A stretch of DNA of 64,000 bases from Mesorhizobium sp. M9A.F.Ca.ET.002.03.1.2 (lineage in GTDB: Bacteria; Pseudomonadota; Alphaproteobacteria; Rhizobiales; Rhizobiaceae): NCBI RefSeq assembly GCF_003952365.1, contig NZ_CP034443.1:2101001-2165000 (forward strand), read 5' to 3'. Below the pieces are notes generated by a model. The model worked only from the letters and a program-made list of their open reading frames with translations, was not told the origin of the DNA and made no database searches. The first letter of the stretch is position 1. The number at the start of each line of letters is the position of its first letter. Positions 34,338-44,004 of this stretch are shown one piece after another. The position numbers and the translations under genes were made by a program.

Positions 34338-34731
34338 GGCTACGGCTTCGGTGCGAGTTGCCGTTCCAGACTGCGGACCCGATGTCCGCTTCTGGCGGAT
34401 ATTGTTGAAAAAGTCGCACGCACCGCGGAGTCGCCACAGATAATAGAATTCCGTTCCACCTTGGCTCATAGCATGGAATCAGGATTCACTTTTGGGGTCT
34501 TCTCGGAACGCCATTCTACGCAAATGCCATAGGCGGCCCCGGCGCGGACTTTTTCAACAGTATCGGCGCGTTCCTGACGTCCATTTCTCTCAGCCATTGG
34601 CGGCTGCAAGATGATCGAGTTTTGACCTTGAGCGTTTTGCAGCCAAGTGGAAGCACTCGCGCAAATGCGGCTAAAAACAGATAGAGCGAGATGCCCGGTT
34701 CAACCTAAATGCGTCTCGCTCCAGACGCCGA
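34338..34731. other. Intergenic region with MITE-like element
   Basis: No gene is visible in this 394-base gap between the fusion gene and the converging class V aminotransferase. A 157-base element with inverted ends fills its middle (34403-34559). The right part (34560-34731) shows no coding frame or RNA I can support. Together with the lower-GC fusion gene this marks 32.8-34.7 kb as an inserted islet. Confidence 0.5.
34403..34559. mobile_element. MITE-like element with 13-bp terminal inverted repeats
   Basis: TGTTGAAAAAGTC at 34403-34415 and GACTTTTTCAACA at 34547-34559 are exact inverted repeats bounding 157 bases without a coding frame. Ends reading TGTTGAAAAAGTC resemble IS5/IS1182-type transposon ends, and CATGGAATCAGGATTCAC inside resembles sequence near the start of such transposase genes, so this may be an internally deleted copy. 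I cannot define target duplications. No transposase is in the window. Confidence 0.5.
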
Positions 34732-36027
34732 TCAAGACAGCCTCGCGATGACGGCGCGCAGTGTCTCGCCGAAGCGCCGGACTTCCTCGATCGTGTTGTA
34801 GTGCACCAGCGAGGCGCGGATGGCGCCGCTGTCCATGGCAAGGTTCAGGCGCTTCATCAGCCGCGGCGCGTACATATGGCCGTCGCGGATGCCGATCTGC
34901 ATCTCGGCCATCGCCTCGACGATTATTTGCGGCGACAGCGTGCCGATGTTGAAGCAGAAGGTCGGCACGCGCTCGCTGAGGCGGGCTTCGTCGGCGACGC
35001 CATAGATGGTTGCGCCGCAATCCTTGAGCACGGTAAGCATTTCGCGCGCCAGCACCAGCTCGTAGTCGCGGATCGCGTTCATGCCGGCGACGAGGTTGTC
35101 GCGCCGCGACCGGTTGTTCTCGGCCAGGAAGTTGCGGCCGATCGATTCGAGATAGCGCACCGCGGCATCCATGCCCGAAACATTCTCGTAGATGAAGGTG
35201 CCGGCCTCGACCTTGTAGGGCGGCTCGTCGGGAATGAAATCCTCGCGGAAGGTCGGCAGGCGTTTCAACGTCTCGAAGCGGCCCCATAGGAAGCCCATAT
35301 GCGGCGAGAAATTCTTGTAGCCGGAGCAGACCAGATAGTCGCAGTCCCAGGCCTGCACGTCGATCAGCCCGTGCGGCCCGTAATGGACGCAGTCGAGGAA
35401 CACTTCGGCGCCGGCCGCATGCGCGATGTCAGCCACTGACGCGACATCGACGATCGAGCCGATCGAATGCGCCGTCACCGTGCAGGCGACGAGCCGGGTT
35501 CGGTCGGAGACCAGCGGGCGCAAATCGTCGACATGGAGATTGCCGTCGTCGCGCATCCGCCACCATTTGAACTTGGCGCCGGCGGATTCGAGCGCCAGCC
35601 AGGTCGCGATGTTGGCGTCGTGGTCCATATCGGTGATGACGATCTCGTCCCGTCCCCCATTTGGGCGCTCTCCGAGCATCTGGCCGATGCCGAGGCTGAC
35701 GAGGCGGATGAACGAGGTGGCGTTCATGCCGAAGCAGATTTCCGCGGGGCTATAGGCATTGATCAGCAGCGCCACGCTTTCGCGCGCATCAGCGATCGCC
35801 TGGTCGACGGTGACGCTGCGGCCGTAGCGGCCGCCCCGCTGCACATTGTGCGCGACCAGATGATTGGTCACCGCGTCGAGCACCCTTTGCGGGATCTGGG
35901 CGCCGGCGGCGTTATCCATGAAGATGAAATCGCCGGCCTGCTGCAAGGCTGGAAACATGGCGCGGATCGTGTCGACCGGGAAGGCTGCGGAGACGTCGCT
36001 CGCACTGGGGGTCTGGTGCTTGTTCAA
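34732..36027 (-). CDS. Class V aminotransferase, cysteine-desulfurase-like
   Basis: This 431-residue PLP enzyme has the Schiff-base lysine in [20 protein letters not shown] and the preceding acidic pair in [12 protein letters not shown]. It belongs to the cysteine-desulfurase-like branch of class V and lacks the mobile active-site cysteine loop of true NifS/IscS enzymes, so the reaction is unclear (lyase, racemase or desulfurase on a modified amino acid). I chose TTG 36027 because AGGAGA lies 5 bases upstream; the earlier ATG (36063) has no ribosome site. It is downstream of the amino-acid permease, in the same direction. Confidence 0.78.
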   Translation of the reverse strand: MNKHQTPSASDVSAAFPVDTIRAMFPALQQAGDFIFMDNAAGAQIPQRVLDAVTNHLVAHNVQRGGRYGRSVTVDQAIADARESVALLINAYSPAEICFGMNATSFIRLVSLGIGQMLGERPNGGRDEIVITDMDHDANIATWLALESAGAKFKWWRMRDDGNLHVDDLRPLVSDRTRLVACTVTAHSIGSIVDVASVADIAHAAGAEVFLDCVHYGPHGLIDVQAWDCDYLVCSGYKNFSPHMGFLWGRFETLKRLPTFREDFIPDEPPYKVEAGTFIYENVSGMDAAVRYLESIGRNFLAENNRSRRDNLVAGMNAIRDYELVLAREMLTVLKDCGATIYGVADEARLSERVPTFCFNIGTLSPQIIVEAMAEMQIGIRDGHMYAPRLMKRLNLAMDSGAIRASLVHYNTIEEVRRFGETLRAVIARLS

Positions 36028-36103
36028 GATGGTCTCCTGCGAAGTGCCTGACAGATGTAACATTGACAGATACGAAAATTGGCGGATGGGGAAGCTGGCG
36101 GCG

Positions 36104-36787
36104 TCAGCGGGTCTTTTCGGTTTTGAAGCGGCGTTCCAGCAGGCTGACGAGACGGACCATCGGCCAGAGAAAGATGAGATAGACCAGCGCAGCGCCGATC
36201 AGCGGCGAGGGGTTGGCGTAGAGCGACTGCGCGTTGGTCGCTTCCTTCAGCAGTTCGGGCAGCGCCACGGTGGAGGCAAGCGAGGTGTCCTTGAACATCG
36301 AAACGCAGTTGCTGGTCATCGGCGGAATGACCACGCGGATCGCCTGCGGCAGCACCACCTTGCGCAAGGTCAGTAAAAACGGCAGGCCGAGTGCCTGCGC
36401 CGCCTCGAATTGGCCGCGCGGAATGCTCTCTATGCCGGAGCGGAACACTTCTGCCGAATAAGCCGCCATGATGATGGCGAATGCCGTTACCGCGGAGGTC
36501 CAGGACGACAGGCGTATGCCGAGGAACGGCAGCGCGTAGTAGATCAGGATCAGCACGACCAGCACCGGCATTGCCCGGAAGATATCGATATAGCCGACCG
36601 CCAGCAGCCGCAGCGGCTTTGGCGCATAGAGCCGCATCAGGCTGATCACCAGGCCGACGGGGATGCCGATGCCGATGCTCAAGAGCCCGAGCAGCAGCGT
36701 GTTCAGGAAGCCGCGCAGCAGCGCGGGCAGGCTGGAGATCATGACATCGGCGTTGAAGAAGGTCTCGAGCAGCGACATGGGGAGCAT
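36104..36787 (-). CDS. Amino-acid ABC transporter permease (HisM/GlnP type)
   Basis: This 227-residue permease belongs to the polar amino-acid family. [31 protein letters not shown] holds the first helices, and the EAA loop is in [33 protein letters not shown]. Five hydrophobic segments are visible. The chosen ATG 36787 and a second at 36778 are equally likely. A binding-protein gene lies upstream (149-base gap) in the same direction, but no ATPase and no second permease are present, so this system is incomplete here. Confidence 0.87.
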   Translation of the reverse strand: MLPMSLLETFFNADVMISSLPALLRGFLNTLLLGLLSIGIGIPVGLVISLMRLYAPKPLRLLAVGYIDIFRAMPVLVVLILIYYALPFLGIRLSSWTSAVTAFAIIMAAYSAEVFRSGIESIPRGQFEAAQALGLPFLLTLRKVVLPQAIRVVIPPMTSNCVSMFKDTSLASTVALPELLKEATNAQSLYANPSPLIGAALVYLIFLWPMVRLVSLLERRFKTEKTR

Positions 36788-36935
36788 TCCCGAAAGATTT
36801 GGCGTCCCGCAACGCTAAAGCATACTCCGAACCCCGAAATCGGCCTTCGGAGCGGATCATGCGTGAAAGTCGAAGGACGACGGCGGCTCCATGAGATTGG
36901 GCCGGCGTGGAAAGCCGGCACAATCTCGGCATAGC

Positions 36936-37733
36936 TCAGGCCTTCGGCACCGGCATTTCCTTGACGGTCGAAGAATCGGCGGGCGCGTCGCTGCCGAACC
37001 ACTTCATGTGGATCGCGGCCAGCGTGCCGTCCTTCTTCATCGCGGTCAGCGCGTCGTTCAGCTTGCCCAGCAGCGGGTGGTCCTTGGCCATCATCAGTCC
37101 GTACTGCTCGCCGGTCTTGATACGCTCTTTTACGGCGAGATCCTTCATCTTGGTGAAGGCGTATTCCAGGCCAGGAACGTCGCTGACCGCGGCATCGACG
37201 CGACCGGCGCTGAGATCGAGCAGCAGGTTCTGCTGCGTGTCGTAGCCCTTCACCTCGCTGAACCCGCCGGCCTCCTGGTGCTGCTTGGTCCAGGCTTCCC
37301 CGGTCGAGCCGGACAGCACGCCGATGATCTTGCCCTTGAGATCGGCCTCGGCCTTGATCGGGCTGTCTGCCTTGGCGGCGATGCCCATGTCGGAATCATA
37401 ATAGGGCTGCGTGAATGCCTGCGACTTCAGCCGCTCCGGCGTGATCGTGATCGAGGAGATGGCAACGTCGATGCGCTTCGACGTGGTGGCGGCGAACAGC
37501 GCCTGAAATCCGAGATCGGCGATTTCCGTGGTCATGCCGATACGCTTGGCCGCCTCGTTGACGATGTCGACTTCGAAGCCCTCGAAGGTGCCGCTTTCGT
37601 TCTTGTATTCGAAGGGCGGGTTTGTCGGATAGGCGCCGACGTTCAGCACGTCCGCGGCATAGGTGGTGGCCGGGCCGGCGGCAATGCCGATGGCGGCAGC
37701 GAGAAGAAGCAGGTTACGGCGAGTGAAGCTCAT
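36936..37733 (-). CDS. Amino-acid ABC transporter substrate-binding protein (family 3)
   Basis: This 265-residue periplasmic protein has a Tat-like signal (MSFTRRNLLLLAAAIGIAAG, cleavage near TTYAA). Mature text GAYPTNPPFEYKNESGTFEGFEVDIVNEAAKRIGM is characteristic of family 3 binding proteins for amino acids and opines. GAGGGAACG precedes the ATG at 37733. It lies between two class V aminotransferase genes and just upstream of the single permease. A ligand such as tryptophan or kynurenine would fit the neighbourhood but is only inference. Confidence 0.88.
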   Translation of the reverse strand: MSFTRRNLLLLAAAIGIAAGPATTYAADVLNVGAYPTNPPFEYKNESGTFEGFEVDIVNEAAKRIGMTTEIADLGFQALFAATTSKRIDVAISSITITPERLKSQAFTQPYYDSDMGIAAKADSPIKAEADLKGKIIGVLSGSTGEAWTKQHQEAGGFSEVKGYDTQQNLLLDLSAGRVDAAVSDVPGLEYAFTKMKDLAVKERIKTGEQYGLMMAKDHPLLGKLNDALTAMKKDGTLAAIHMKWFGSDAPADSSTVKEMPVPKA

Positions 37734-37832
37734 TTTCGTTCCCTCTGGTTCGGCCACTCCCTGTGGCGCTTTCCACTTCCACCCCTTTCAGCGCCGTATT
37801 TCCGGACGCTGCAGGCGAGGCGGCGCCTGAAG

Positions 37833-38972
37833 TCAGGACGCGCGGCGGTGCCGCGTGCCGATCAACCGTTGCAGACGCTCCAGCAGTGCGTCCACCGCGT
37901 CGTCCGTGGTGACCATGCCGGGTGACAGCCTGAGCGTCGCGCCGCGCGCGTCGCAGTAAAGTCGCTCATCGCGCAGCGTCGACACTGTCCTCACCGGGTC
38001 GACGCCTTGCGGCAAGGTCAGCATGATGCTGCCGCCGCGCTCGTCTGGATCGAGCGGCGAGCGGACCGCCCAGCCATTGTCCAGCGCGCAGCCTATGATG
38101 CGCTCGGTCATGCTGGCGTTCTGTGCGCGGATAGCGTCGACACCTGTCTCGGCCACCCATTCGAGGCCGGGCAGCGATGCGACGCTGGCCAGGATGGCCG
38201 GCGTGCCATGGTCGAAACGCCGCGCATCGTCCGCATAGGCAAAACTGTCGAGATCCCACGAAAATGGGTTTGGCTGGCTGAACCAGCCGCGCAGTTCCGG
38301 CCGGCATGTTGCCAGGAGATCGGGCGCCACCTGCAGGACGCCGGCGCCCGAAGTGCCGCACAGCCATTTCAATGAGGTCGAGACGACGAAATCGACCGGC
38401 GTCTTCGCAATCGAGAAGGGCGTCACGCCGACGCCTTGCGTAATGTCGACACCGACGATGCTGCCCATCTCCCGGCCATGCTCGGCAAGCCGCGCCACGT
38501 CGCAGCGGTGCGAGGCTGTCGAGGTGACGAAGGTCAGCAAGGCAAGGCCGACATCGTCCTGCCAGCGGGCGATGAAATCCTCGTCGCGCACCCAGCTCTC
38601 GCCGGCCCGCAGCGGCACGGTGTCGAGCGTAAAGCTGAAGCGCTCGGCAAGTCCGGCAAGCAGGAAGTGCAGGCTCGGAAAACAGTCGGCCGCGACCAGC
38701 AGGCGTTTTCCCGCCAGCCGCTCGGACGGCAGCGCGCCGATCAGGCTGTAAAGGGCCGATGTGACGTTCTCGGCTGTGGTCAGGGTCCCCTGTGGGGCAT
38801 CGATCAGCGAGCCCCAGGCATCGATAAAGCGCTGCCGCGCGGCAAGGGCCGCCGGCCACTGGCCGTCATCTTCCGCCGACCAGATGTTCGAGAATTCCGA
38901 CAGGGCAGCAGCCATGCGCTCCGCCTTGCCGGGAAACGTTCCGATCGAATGGTAGAGAAAATAACCAGACAC
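37833..38972 (-). CDS. Class V aminotransferase, kynureninase-like
   Basis: This 379-residue PLP enzyme has the lysine in VVSTSLKWLCGTSGAGVLQV and the aspartate-turn IVGVDITQGVGVTPFSI before it. The pattern, including SWDLDSFAYADDARRFDHGTPAI and a short C-terminal domain, is closest to the kynureninase-like branch of class V proteins rather than IscS. The start is GTG with AGGGAG upstream. An operator palindrome, TGTGATCATGTGATCACA, lies 15 bases before the start. It is probably the first gene of an operon with the binding protein and permease. The reaction is not proven. Confidence 0.78.
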   Translation of the reverse strand: MSGYFLYHSIGTFPGKAERMAAALSEFSNIWSAEDDGQWPAALAARQRFIDAWGSLIDAPQGTLTTAENVTSALYSLIGALPSERLAGKRLLVAADCFPSLHFLLAGLAERFSFTLDTVPLRAGESWVRDEDFIARWQDDVGLALLTFVTSTASHRCDVARLAEHGREMGSIVGVDITQGVGVTPFSIAKTPVDFVVSTSLKWLCGTSGAGVLQVAPDLLATCRPELRGWFSQPNPFSWDLDSFAYADDARRFDHGTPAILASVASLPGLEWVAETGVDAIRAQNASMTERIIGCALDNGWAVRSPLDPDERGGSIMLTLPQGVDPVRTVSTLRDERLYCDARGATLRLSPGMVTTDDAVDALLERLQRLIGTRHRRAS

Positions 38973-38986
38973 TGCGCTTTGCTCCC

Positions 38987-39004
38987 TGTGATCATGTGAT
39001 CACA
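38987..39004. promoter_or_regulatory. GntR (FadR-type) operator before the kynureninase-like gene
   Basis: TGTGATCATGTGATCACA has perfect 8-base arms TGTGATCA and TGATCACA around TG. The core GTGATCA-N2-TGATCAC occurs again at 39936-39951 before the GntR gene. FCD-type GntR regulators commonly bind TGATCA-type palindromes of this kind. This copy is 15 bases from the start codon, suited to repression. Confidence 0.7.
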
Positions 39005-39139
39005 AAACGAAATATGGATCAATCGCTGCCGGCGAAGAAATACGATTCAATCGGGAAATCGGGGCGATTTTTTCCGACCGCGAGCGGTCGCGGATCGGCA
39101 CTTTCCGGCGTCGATTTAGCGTTTGACCGCGGCGGAGCT

Positions 39140-39868
39140 TCAGGAGGCCTTGCCGAATCCGGCGAACTCGATTGGCTTGGGTTCGGGCATGTCGGGGCAG
39201 ATCGCGCGCAGCGTCTCCTGCGTCGTCGTGATGTCTGCAACCACCTCTTCGCGGGCTCGGGGGAAATCGCGATCCTTCAGCGCCGCGATGATCGCCGTGT
39301 GCCGCCCGGAAGGCTCCATCGTGCCGGCGCGCATCAAAGGTGCGACATGGTTTGACAACAGCCGCATATAGGGCCCGAAGCGCAGCCACAGCGTCTCGAT
39401 CAGCTGGAACAGCACGTCGGAACCGGAGGCGCGGTAGATGATGAAATGGAACTGCTGGTTCTTGGCGATCAGCTCGTAGATGCTGCCGTTGCGCCCGATC
39501 GCCTGCTGGTCGGCGGTGATCTGCTGCAATATGGCTATGTCGGAAGCGGTCAGGCGCGGCGCCCCGAGTTCGGCGGCCAGCCCCTCCACGGCGACGCGCG
39601 CTCGGCAGAGGTCGTCGAGCCGCGCGCGGGTGACGACCGGCACGCAGGCCGAGCCGTTCTGCGATATCTCCAGCGCGTTCTCGGCGGCGAGCCGGCGCAA
39701 GGCCTCGCGCACCGGCATGTTCGAGGTGCCGAAGGCTTCCGCCAGCGAGGCAATGGTCAGCACCTGGGCCGGATCGAAGCTGCCGACCATCAGCGCATGC
39801 CGAAGCTGCTGGTAGACACCATCCTGGACGGTCACACGTCCCGATACCGGTTCAAATCCCAGAGCCAC
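39140..39868 (-). CDS. GntR family regulator with FCD effector domain
   Basis: This 242-residue regulator has a winged helix at about residues 15-75 (TIASLAEAFGTSNMPVREALRRLAAENAL) and an all-helical FCD effector domain after residue 85. In that domain, conserved residues such as His in FHFIIYRA and RHTAII probably bind a metal and a carboxylic acid. The start is GTG with GGAG about 12 bases upstream. It is adjacent to the kynureninase-like operon, and the same palindrome lies before both genes, so it should repress itself and that operon until a ligand is present. Confidence 0.88.
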   Translation of the reverse strand: MALGFEPVSGRVTVQDGVYQQLRHALMVGSFDPAQVLTIASLAEAFGTSNMPVREALRRLAAENALEISQNGSACVPVVTRARLDDLCRARVAVEGLAAELGAPRLTASDIAILQQITADQQAIGRNGSIYELIAKNQQFHFIIYRASGSDVLFQLIETLWLRFGPYMRLLSNHVAPLMRAGTMEPSGRHTAIIAALKDRDFPRAREEVVADITTTQETLRAICPDMPEPKPIEFAGFGKAS

Positions 39869-39935
39869 GGTTTCGCTTTTCTCCGACAGAAGCTATGTGC
39901 AAACAGCACACTGTGATCGCCCAGCCGAAGCGGGC

Positions 39936-39951
39936 GTGATCATCTGATCAC
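39936..39951. promoter_or_regulatory. GntR (FadR-type) operator before the GntR gene
   Basis: GTGATCATCTGATCAC has arms GTGATCA and TGATCAC around TC, the same core as the site at 38987-39004. It lies 68 bases before the GntR start codon. A further half-site, CTGTGATCG, lies at 39911-39919. Matching palindromes before two units read by one adjacent regulator strongly imply a small regulon. Confidence 0.7.
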
Positions 39952-40107
39952 AGATTGGGCGAACAGCCAAGGCTCCTTGCCGGCCAAGCCAAGCAATGAC
40001 GTTCGATCGAAATCAGACGTCGTCCGCTCGAACGTCGCTGCGGCCCAACTTCGACGATTGATCGGCCACACCGGGCGCGACTTGCATCGTCCAACCAGCG
40101 TCGAGCC

Positions 40108-40503
40108 TCACTCCGGGATGACCGCCGTCGCCTGGATCTCCACCTTGGCGCGATCCTCGACCAGCGCCATCACCTGCATGGCGGCCATGGCCGGAAAATG
40201 TCGCCCGATGACCTCGCGATAGGCTTCGCCGATCCCTTTGAGATTGGCCAGATATTCGGCCTTGTCGGTAAAGTACCAGGTCATCGAGGTGATATGCTCA
40301 GCCTTGGCGCCGGCCTCGGCGAGCACGGCGACGATGTTGGCAAGCGTCTGGCGCACCTGGCCGACGAAATCATCGGTTTCGAATTGGCCTTGCCCGGTCC
40401 AGCCGACCTGGCCGCCGATGAAGATCAGCTGCCCGCGCGCGGCGACGCCATTGGCGTAGCCGACAGGTTTTGCCCAGCCTTCCGGCTGCAGGATGGTGTG
40501 CAT
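40108..40503 (-). CDS. RidA family (YjgF/YER057c/UK114) protein
   Basis: This 131-residue protein belongs to the RidA family, which hydrolyses reactive enamines and imines. QLIFIGGQVGWTGQGQFETDDFVGQVRQTLANI and FPAMAAMQVMALVEDRAKVEIQATAVIP match the family. The ATG at 40503 follows GGGAGGCTTGAT; an earlier ATG (40524) has no such site. It is the last gene of the aryl-CoA operon, 75 bases after the acyl-CoA dehydrogenase. The catalytic arginine typical of true RidA should be in ALVEDRAKVEI. A role in removing the amino group from a dearomatized amino-CoA intermediate is plausible but inferred. Confidence 0.87.
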   Translation of the reverse strand: MHTILQPEGWAKPVGYANGVAARGQLIFIGGQVGWTGQGQFETDDFVGQVRQTLANIVAVLAEAGAKAEHITSMTWYFTDKAEYLANLKGIGEAYREVIGRHFPAMAAMQVMALVEDRAKVEIQATAVIPE

Positions 40504-40578
40504 ATCAAGCCTCCCGATAGTCAAATCTGGTTCGCGGTATTCGGAATTCGAACCAGTCCAATCCGCAATTTCTCGGCC

Positions 40579-41727
40579 TCAGGCCGCTCCCATCACCTGC
40601 CTGGCGATGACCACCTTCTGCACGTCGGACGCTCCCTCATAAATGCGCAGCGCGCGGATCTCGCGATACAGGCTTTCGATGATATGGCCCTTGCGGACGC
40701 CGTCGCCGCCATGCAGCTGCACCGCCTTGTCGATCACCTCTTGCGCCTTGTCGGTGGCGAACAGCTTGGCCATCGCCGCTTCGCGGGTGACACGTGCCGC
40801 CCCCATGTCCTTGGTCCAGGCGGCGCGATAGACCAGCAAGGCGGCGGCATCGACATCCAGCGCCATGTCGGCGATATGGCCCTGCACCATCTGCAGCTCG
40901 GCCATCGGCGCGCCGAACAGTTTGCGCTCGGCCACTCTGCCGATGCTTTCGTCCAGCGCGCGCCGGGCAAAGCCGAGCGCCGCCGCCCCGACCGTCGAGC
41001 GGAACACGTCGAGCACCGACATGGCGATGCGGAAACCGTCGCCCGGCCGGCCGATCAAGGCCGAGGCCGGAACGCGGACCTCGTCGAAGGAGAGGCGTGC
41101 CAGCGGATGCGGCGCGATCACCTCCAGCCGCTCGGCGATGGTCAGGCCCTTGGTCTCGGCCGGCACGATGAAAGTGGAAAGCCCTTTGGCGCCCGGCGCC
41201 TCGCCGGTGCGGGCAAAGACGATGTAGAGATCGGCTATGCCGCCATTGGAGATCCAGATCTTTTCGCCCGACAGCACATAGTCGTCGCCGTCACGCGCGG
41301 CGGTCATCTCCATATTGGCGACATCAGATCCGGAGCGCGGCTCCGACAGCGCGAAGGCGGAAATCGCCTTGCCGGCGCGCGTCTTCGCCAGCCAGCGCTG
41401 CTGGTCCGGCGTGCCGAACAGGCTCAGCGCGCCGGTGCCGAGCCCTTGCATGGCGAAGGCGAAATCGGCCAGTCCGTCATGCCGGGCCAGCGTCTCGCGC
41501 GTCAGGCACAGCGCGCGCACGTCGAGCGGTCCGGGATTGTCCGTGTCGAGCGCCGTTGGTTTCAGCCAGCCGTCCTGGCCCAACTTCGCCACCAGCGCGC
41601 GGCAGGCGGCGTCGACATCGTCATGATCGACCGGCAAATTCTTGGCGCACCAGGCGTCCAGTCGTTCGGCCAGCTCGCGATGGCGGTCCTCGAAGAACGG
41701 CCAGTCGAGGAAGGAGCGGTCAGGCAT
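40579..41727 (-). CDS. Acyl-CoA dehydrogenase
   Basis: This 382-residue FAD enzyme oxidizes an acyl-CoA to the 2,3-enoyl-CoA and passes electrons to ETF. Standard segments are [55 protein letters not shown] and the C-terminal [40 protein letters not shown]. It reads in the same direction as the enoyl-CoA hydratase, separated by a 233-base gap that contains a repeat element. In the 2-aminobenzoyl-CoA pathway such enzymes carry out the beta-oxidation-like ring-opened steps. Confidence 0.88.
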   Translation of the reverse strand: MPDRSFLDWPFFEDRHRELAERLDAWCAKNLPVDHDDVDAACRALVAKLGQDGWLKPTALDTDNPGPLDVRALCLTRETLARHDGLADFAFAMQGLGTGALSLFGTPDQQRWLAKTRAGKAISAFALSEPRSGSDVANMEMTAARDGDDYVLSGEKIWISNGGIADLYIVFARTGEAPGAKGLSTFIVPAETKGLTIAERLEVIAPHPLARLSFDEVRVPASALIGRPGDGFRIAMSVLDVFRSTVGAAALGFARRALDESIGRVAERKLFGAPMAELQMVQGHIADMALDVDAAALLVYRAAWTKDMGAARVTREAAMAKLFATDKAQEVIDKAVQLHGGDGVRKGHIIESLYREIRALRIYEGASDVQKVVIARQVMGAA

Positions 41728-41759
41728 TGGGTTTGCCTCCGCTGTCCTTCAGGCCTAGC

Positions 41760-41926
41760 GCTCTACGGCGCCCCCTCTGTCCTGCCGGACATCTCCTCCA
41801 CGAGGGGGGAGATTGGCAGCTCCGCCCGCAGCGCCTTTCCTGCAACGCTGGCGATTGGCGAAAGCAGTGGTGACGTCCAATCTCCCCCCAAGTGGGGGAG
41901 ATGTCCGGCAGGACAGAGGGGGGCGC
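41760..41926. repeat. Inverted-repeat intergenic element, copy 1
   Basis: This element begins GCTCTACGGCGCCCCCTCTG and its left arm (41768-41796, with CTGTCCTGCCGGACATCTCC) is matched in reverse by GGAGATGTCCGGCAGGACAG ending at 41917, followed by AGGGGGGCGC. The middle contains CTGGCGATTGGCGAAAGCAG. The same element, with the same order, occurs at 55105-55269. It fills the gap between acyl-CoA dehydrogenase and hydratase genes and carries no gene. Confidence 0.85.
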
Positions 41927-41960
41927 TGTCCCGCCAACATCTCCGTTAAAACGACCATCC

Positions 41961-42773
41961 TCAATCCCCTTCGAACACCGGCTTCTGCTTGGCGACAAAG
42001 GCCTGATACGCGCGCTCGAAATCGCCGGTCTGCATGCAGATCGCCTGCGCCTGGGCTTCCGCCTCAATCGCCTGGTCGAGGCCCATCGACCATTCCTGGT
42101 TCAACTGCGTCTTGGTGATGCCGTGGGCGAAGGTCGGGCCGGAAACGATACGCGCGGCCATGTCGAGCGCGTCGGCCTCGAGCGTCGCCGCATCGACCAG
42201 CCGGTTGTAGAAACCCCAGCGCTCGCCTTCCTCAGCGCTCATCGTCCGGCCGGTGTAGAGCAGCTCGGCGGCGCGGCCCTGGCCGATGATGCGCGGCAGG
42301 ATCGCGCAGGCGCCCATATCGCAGCCGGCGAGACCAACGCGGGTGAACAGGAAGGCCGTCTTGGCTTCCGGCGTAGCGATGCGGATGTCGGAGGCCATGG
42401 CGATGATGGCGCCGGCGCCCACGGCCACGCCGTCGACCGCCGCAATGATCGGCTTGCCGCAATTCAGCATCGCCTTGACGAAATCGCCGGTCATTCGGGT
42501 GAAGGCGAGCAGCGCCTTCATGTCCATCGTGACCAGCGGGCCGATGATGTCGTGAACATCGCCGCCGGAGCAGAAATTGCCGCCATTGGGCAGGAACACC
42601 ACCGCATCGACGTCGTCGGCATAGACGAGATCGCGAAATGTGTCGCGCAGTTCGGCATAGCTGTCGAAGGTCAGCGGGTTCTTGCGCTCCGGCCGGTCGA
42701 GCCGGATTGTTGCGATCTTGCCTTCGACCTGCCAGAGGAAATGCTTCGGCTTGCGGCCGGCCATTTCAGTCAT
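41961..42773 (-). CDS. Enoyl-CoA hydratase/isomerase family protein
   Basis: This 270-residue crotonase-fold enzyme has the oxyanion-hole sequence [13 protein letters not shown] and the second loop [28 protein letters not shown]. The Gly-Cys-Asp-Met-Gly-Ala section lies where one or two catalytic glutamates sit in true hydratases, so the chemistry may be hydrolysis or C-C cleavage rather than plain hydration. The start ATG overlaps the MarR stop by 4 bases. It belongs to the aryl-CoA operon and may act on the ring-derived enoyl-CoA. Confidence 0.85.
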   Translation of the reverse strand: MTEMAGRKPKHFLWQVEGKIATIRLDRPERKNPLTFDSYAELRDTFRDLVYADDVDAVVFLPNGGNFCSGGDVHDIIGPLVTMDMKALLAFTRMTGDFVKAMLNCGKPIIAAVDGVAVGAGAIIAMASDIRIATPEAKTAFLFTRVGLAGCDMGACAILPRIIGQGRAAELLYTGRTMSAEEGERWGFYNRLVDAATLEADALDMAARIVSGPTFAHGITKTQLNQEWSMGLDQAIEAEAQAQAICMQTGDFERAYQAFVAKQKPVFEGD

Positions 42774-43240
42774 TCCCGTCCCTCCCAGTTGCTGCGGAAG
42801 GAATTCAGCATGCCGGTCAGCCGGCGCGCCTCGTCCTCGCTCACATTGCCCAGCAGCTCGCCGATCCAGCTTTCATGCGCGGCGGCGATCACGGCGAAAG
42901 CCTTCGATCCTTCTTCGGTCAAGCGCACCATCGAGGTGCGGCGATCGCCATTGCGCCGGGCGCGGGTAACGAGTCCTTCCGAAACCAGCCTGTCGACAAT
43001 GCCAGTCACATTGCCGTTGGACACCAGCAGGAACCGCGACAGGTCGCTCATCAGCATACCTTCCGGCACGCGATAGAGTGCCGCCATCACGTCGAAGCGC
43101 GGCAGCGTGGTGTTGAACTCCTGCCGCAGGCGCTCGCGCAATTCGGCCTCGATGCTACGCGAGGCGCGCAGCAGCCGCACCCACAGGCGCAGCCGGTCCT
43201 TGCCGGGTCCGGATGGCGCGGGCAGGGGGCCGGCTACCAT
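42770..43240 (-). CDS. MarR family regulator of the aryl-CoA operon
   Basis: This 156-residue winged-helix protein has the recognition segment [32 protein letters not shown] at about residues 62-93 and the wing [15 protein letters not shown]. The ATG at 43240 follows GGGAGGCGAGAC and overlaps the dehydrogenase stop, so it is inside the operon. MarR proteins in aromatic-CoA operons are usually released by an aryl-CoA thioester. A TTCAAGCTTGAA palindrome before the first gene is a likely target. The ligand is inferred. Confidence 0.87.
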   Translation of the reverse strand: MVAGPLPAPSGPGKDRLRLWVRLLRASRSIEAELRERLRQEFNTTLPRFDVMAALYRVPEGMLMSDLSRFLLVSNGNVTGIVDRLVSEGLVTRARRNGDRRTSMVRLTEEGSKAFAVIAAAHESWIGELLGNVSEDEARRLTGMLNSFRSNWEGRE

Positions 43241-44004
43241 GTCTCGCCTCCCGAGATCGAGATCGTCTGCCCGGTGACCGATTGGGCGGCGTCGCCGCAC
43301 AGCCACAAGACGGCCGCTGCAACCTCTTCAGGCTGGATGAAGCGGCCTTGCGGGTTTGTCGAGGCAAGGCTCGTCCTTGCTTCTTCAACCGAGCGGCCGG
43401 TCTTTTCGACGATGCGCTGGACGGAGCTTTCCAGCATCTCGGTTTCGACGAAGCCCGGGCAGACGGCGTTGACCGTCACCCCGGATTTGGCGGTCTCGAC
43501 CGCCAGCGCCCGCATCAGACCAACGACGCCATGCTTGGCTGCCACGTAGGCCGCGACATAAGGATAGCCTTTCAGGCCGGCGGTCGACGCGACGAATATG
43601 ATACGGCCTGTTTTCCGCGCGGCCATGCCGGCCAGCGCCGGCTTCACCGTCAGGAACGCCCCGGTCAGGTTGACGTCGAGCGTGCGCTGCCAGTCCGCGA
43701 GCGATGTCCGCTGTGCCGGGGCGCTGCCGGACATGCCGGCATTGGCGACGACGATATCAATCGGCCCGCGCGCCGCTTCCGCCTGGCTGTAGAGGGAAGC
43801 CATTTCCGCCTCGTCGGTCACATCGGCAGCGATTCCGAAAATGCGGTCGCTTTCCCCAGCGACCTCGGCAAGCGCTGCCTCGCGCCGGCCGCAGATGGTC
43901 ACGTCGATGCCGGAGCCGGCCAGTGCCAGCGCGATAGCGCGGCCGACGCCGGAGCCGCCGCCGGTGACCAGCGCGTGCCGCGCTGTCATCGTCGCGGCGC
44001 TCAT
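43234..44004 (-). CDS. SDR family dehydrogenase, 3-hydroxyacyl-CoA dehydrogenase-like
   Basis: This 256-residue short-chain dehydrogenase has TGGGSGVG at 14-21, NAG at 88-90 and the catalytic Ser140, Tyr153 and Lys157. The C-terminal ISGGETW is a usual SDR end. It starts with a 4-base overlap with the fused hydroxylase gene and overlaps the MarR gene at its end. Given the hydratase and acyl-CoA dehydrogenase in the same operon, it probably oxidizes a 3-hydroxyacyl-CoA or alicyclic alcohol intermediate. Cofactor preference (NAD or NADP) is not clear. Confidence 0.87.
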   Translation of the reverse strand: MSAATMTARHALVTGGGSGVGRAIALALAGSGIDVTICGRREAALAEVAGESDRIFGIAADVTDEAEMASLYSQAEAARGPIDIVVANAGMSGSAPAQRTSLADWQRTLDVNLTGAFLTVKPALAGMAARKTGRIIFVASTAGLKGYPYVAAYVAAKHGVVGLMRALAVETAKSGVTVNAVCPGFVETEMLESSVQRIVEKTGRSVEEARTSLASTNPQGRFIQPEEVAAAVLWLCGDAAQSVTGQTISISGGETW

